Source of the DNA: Citreicella sp. C3M06
GTDB lineage: Bacteria; Pseudomonadota; Alphaproteobacteria; Rhodobacterales; Rhodobacteraceae
Assembly: GCF_018860705.1 (NCBI RefSeq)
Contig: NZ_JAHKQA010000038.1
Coordinates: 99,113-163,112 of the forward strand
Reading direction: 5' to 3'
Length of the DNA: 64,000 nt
Below are positions 62,489-64,000 of the stretch, one piece after another (within the stretch, counting starts at the first letter, position 1; every line of letters starts with the position of its first letter). The notes below the pieces were generated by a model, which did not search any database, was not told the origin of the DNA, and was given only the letters and a program-made list of their open reading frames with translations. The position numbers and the translations under genes were made by a program.

Positions 62489-62943
62489 GACGGTCGTCAG
62501 TTCTGGCTGCTGAACGTGCTGGACGATTTCAACCGCGAGGGCCTGGGAATCGAGGTCGACTTCTCGCTGCCTGCCGAGCGCGTGGTCCGGGCGTAGAACC
62601 AGATCATCGAATGGCGTGGCGCACCAAAGACAATCAGGGTCGACAACGGCCCAGAATACATCAGCGGGACGTTGATGGAATGGGTCGAACACAAGGGTAT
62701 CGCTCTGGCCCATATCCAGCCCGGCAAGCCGCAGCAGAACGCCTAAGTCGAGCGCTACAACCGGACGGTCCGGCACGAATGGCTGGACCTCCACATCTTC
62801 GAAACCATCGACGAGGTGCAGTAGATTGCCACTGAGTGGCTCTGGTCCTACAACAACGAACGCCCAACATGTGCAACTGCGGGATGACACCCGTCCAGAA
62901 ACTGAAGATCGTCGCGTAAATTCTACGTCCAAGTATCCTTAGA

Positions 62944-63782
62944 TCAGGGGGGATTACCGCGGGTTTGAGTTTTGCCGATTTGGGCGGGTTGGGCAACGGG
63001 GACTGGCGCGGAGCTTTGCGGATTGCGCAGCGTCAGGCCCCGTTGCGGGGCGAAGGTCTGGGCAAACTCGGCTGGGGTCTGCCAGCTGAGGCGCGAGTGG
63101 GGTCGTTCGGTTTTATAGTTCTTTCGCCAGGCGGCCAGCGTCACGCGGGCATGGTGCAATGTTGGGAACAGGGTCTCGTTCAGCAGCTCATCGCGCAGGC
63201 GGCCGTTGAAGCTTTCGATGAAGGCATTCTGGGTCGGCTTGCCGGGCGCGATGTAGTGCCAGTCAAACTTGTGATCATCCACGAACTTCAGGATCGCGTT
63301 TGAGGTGAACTCAGTTCCGTTATCGCTGACAATCGTTTGGGGCTTGCCGCGGGCATCGAACAGCGTCGCCAGTTCACGCGCTACCCTTGCGCCTGAGAGC
63401 GAAGTATCCGCGATCAGGGCCAGGCATTCGCGCGTGCAGTCATCGACCACGGTCATGAGCCAGATCCGACGTCCATCCATTGCCCGGCAGGCGATTGCGG
63501 AGCAATCTGCCGAGAGGGGGTCAGCTGATCGGACACGAAGTCCAACGAAAAGCGCTGGTTCGGCATCAGCGGCAGCACCATCGGGGCCCGTTTGCCGATC
63601 GCCCTCTTGCGCCCGCCCCGGCGCCGCACCTGCAGCTGATCTTCGCGGTAGATGCGGAATAGGTGTTTGTGGTTCACCTCATGACGTTCGCGCCGCAAAA
63701 ACACATGCAGCCGCCGGTAGCCGAACCTGCGGCGCACCTTGGCCAGTTCTTTCAGCCGCTCCCGCAGCCGTCCGTTACGCAA
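62944..63782 (-). pseudogene. IS3-family (IS407-like) transposase orfB remnant, element C
   Basis: The N-terminal part (RLRERLKELAKVRRRFGYRRLHVFLRRE ... [15 protein letters not shown], 63782-63519) and the C-terminal part ([40 protein letters not shown] onward) lie in different frames, split by a 41-bp insertion at 63478-63518. The DDE residues are recognisable: D in VVDDCTRE, D in VSDNGTEF, E in [14 protein letters not shown]. The C-terminus keeps [21 protein letters not shown]. orfA is not seen. One lesion separates it from a full orfB, so it is the youngest-looking of the three. Confidence 0.82.
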
Positions 63783-63790
63783 AAAGCCAA
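62946..63790 (-). mobile_element. IS3-family element C (partial, minus orientation)
   Basis: This holds the orfB remnant above. The boundary with element B is tight: the orfB stop (TGA at 62946-62944) overlaps B's terminal GATC, and AGGGGGGATTACCGC is the likely terminal sequence. Homology to orfB ends near 63782, so the 5' part of the element appears deleted or replaced. Confidence 0.65.
63478..63518 (+). repeat. Short double-hairpin repeat, copy 3 (41-bp insertion)
   Basis: The first 31 bp match copy 2 at 24 of 31 positions (CATTGCCCGGCAG, then ATTGC-N3-GCAAT). The extra 10 bp (CTGCCGAGAGGG region) allow a longer hairpin CGGCAG-ATTGC / GCAAT-CTGCCG. It is inserted between SDQLT and the expected DGRRI of the element C transposase. 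Confidence 0.7.
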
Positions 63791-64000
63791 TCGCTTTTAT
63801 CGTGCTCGCATTTTCATTGCTGATACGCTGAAGGCGTCGAAGATCCGGCGACCGTCTGCGTAGTCCGCTGCTTCATTAACTTCGAGCCAGATCAACCCGC
63901 TTGCCTCGCAATGTCTCGAACCGCAGACCAGAGCGCTCTCCGGATGTCCGATCGGCTCCACAGAGCGCTCGTAAGTCCGTTGACCTGCCCCCCGCGAAAT
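63783..64000. other. Unassigned sequence at the right edge, probably further IS debris
   Basis: No open frame with recognisable family features is present. The last bases (TGACCTGCCCCCCGCG at 63980) resemble a typical IS3-family terminal sequence and may begin another element outside the window. This is a guess from sequence style only. Confidence 0.3.

Larger units (their letters stand above)
61961..62919 (+). pseudogene. IS3-family transposase orfA/orfB remnant (element B)
   Basis: It begins MKKTRFTEAEIM, then most of orfA is deleted with a short double-hairpin repeat at the junction. It resumes ALAEKAVATRSVTIALACRAFEVSETCYRYSP. Frameshifting hairpin insertions at about 62253 and 62458 follow. 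The integrase core is recognisable ([63 protein letters not shown]) but carries stops at RA*NQ, NA*VER and VQ*IA. Inactive. Confidence 0.8.
61904..62945 (+). mobile_element. Decayed IS3-family element B, inserted into element A
   Basis: The ends are imperfect inverted repeats: the left end GATCTTAGGGGGACGCGG... and the right end (reverse complement GATCTAAGGATACTTGGACG) both run into GTAGAATTT. Inside is a broken orfA-orfB transposase. The left end interrupts element A's transposase after RRLMR. Confidence 0.75.

Noticed and set aside
1..64000. tRNA, rRNA, CRISPR arrays, prophage
   Set aside because: No cloverleaf or rRNA-like segments, no regularly spaced repeats, and no phage structural genes were seen; covariance and profile searches were not possible here.

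Overview
The window reads as a chromosomal segment of an alphaproteobacterium of the order Rhodobacterales (Roseobacter/Paracoccaceae type). The support is the gene order parB-parA-rsmG-mnmG-mnmE-rho | maf-aroE-coaE-dnaQ | secB, the two perfect parS palindromes, the high G+C coding sequence with ATGA-overlapping operons, and a Rhodobacterales-style flagellar cluster. I cannot assign genus or species from the sequence alone.

Layout. 1-6.45 kb: 3' part of mutS, then grpE and hrcA (heat shock) on the minus strand, and the rph-rdgB-hemW operon on the plus strand. 6.45-13.3 kb: a minus-strand block (rho, mnmE, mnmG, rsmG, parA, parB) holding two parS centromere sites. 13.27-13.80 kb: a non-coding, DnaA-box- and GANTC-rich stretch with an A+T-rich patch, which I propose is the chromosomal replication origin. 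Nearby gene blocks point away from it on both sides. 13.8-20 kb: maf-aroE-coaE-dnaQ, fxsA-secB, and a TimA-mltA-smr operon, followed by idi and a c-type cytochrome. 21-25.8 kb: a small exopolysaccharide set (Wza-like lipoprotein, ExoY-like sugar transferase, YjbF, YjbH).

26-50 kb is a flagellar cluster: motB; flgE-flgK-flgL-flgI; motA, a 757-aa exported protein, flhA-fliR-flhB and a FliJ-sized helical protein on the plus strand; flgB-flgC-fliE-fliQ-flgF-flgG-flgA-flgH-fliL on the minus strand; fliI divergent from flgB. Together these give stator, rod, P/L rings, hook, junction proteins and part of the export gate. Filament, C-ring, MS-ring and fliP genes must lie elsewhere. The cluster is split by a four-gene ABC operon (39.8-43.6 kb) whose order and sizes match the E. 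coli osmoprotectant system osmF(yehZ)-yehY-yehX-yehW.

50-60.8 kb is accessory metabolism: a PAP2 phosphatase, a three-subunit molybdenum aldehyde oxidoreductase (PaoABC type, without an export signal), a xylitol/sorbitol-type dehydrogenase, a formate/nitrite-family channel, a short Hsp70-like (YegD) protein and an NMT1/SsuA-type ABC importer.

60.9-64 kb is an insertion-sequence graveyard: a truncated, frameshifted response-regulator fragment followed by three decayed IS3-family elements. The transposase genes are broken not only by point stops but by a series of about 30-41 bp hairpin-containing insertions. Three of these are copies of one short double-hairpin repeat, and two others share an 18-position core. 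This is the most unusual signal in the window; the proposed origin is the most important functional one. No tRNA, rRNA or CRISPR array was recognised.
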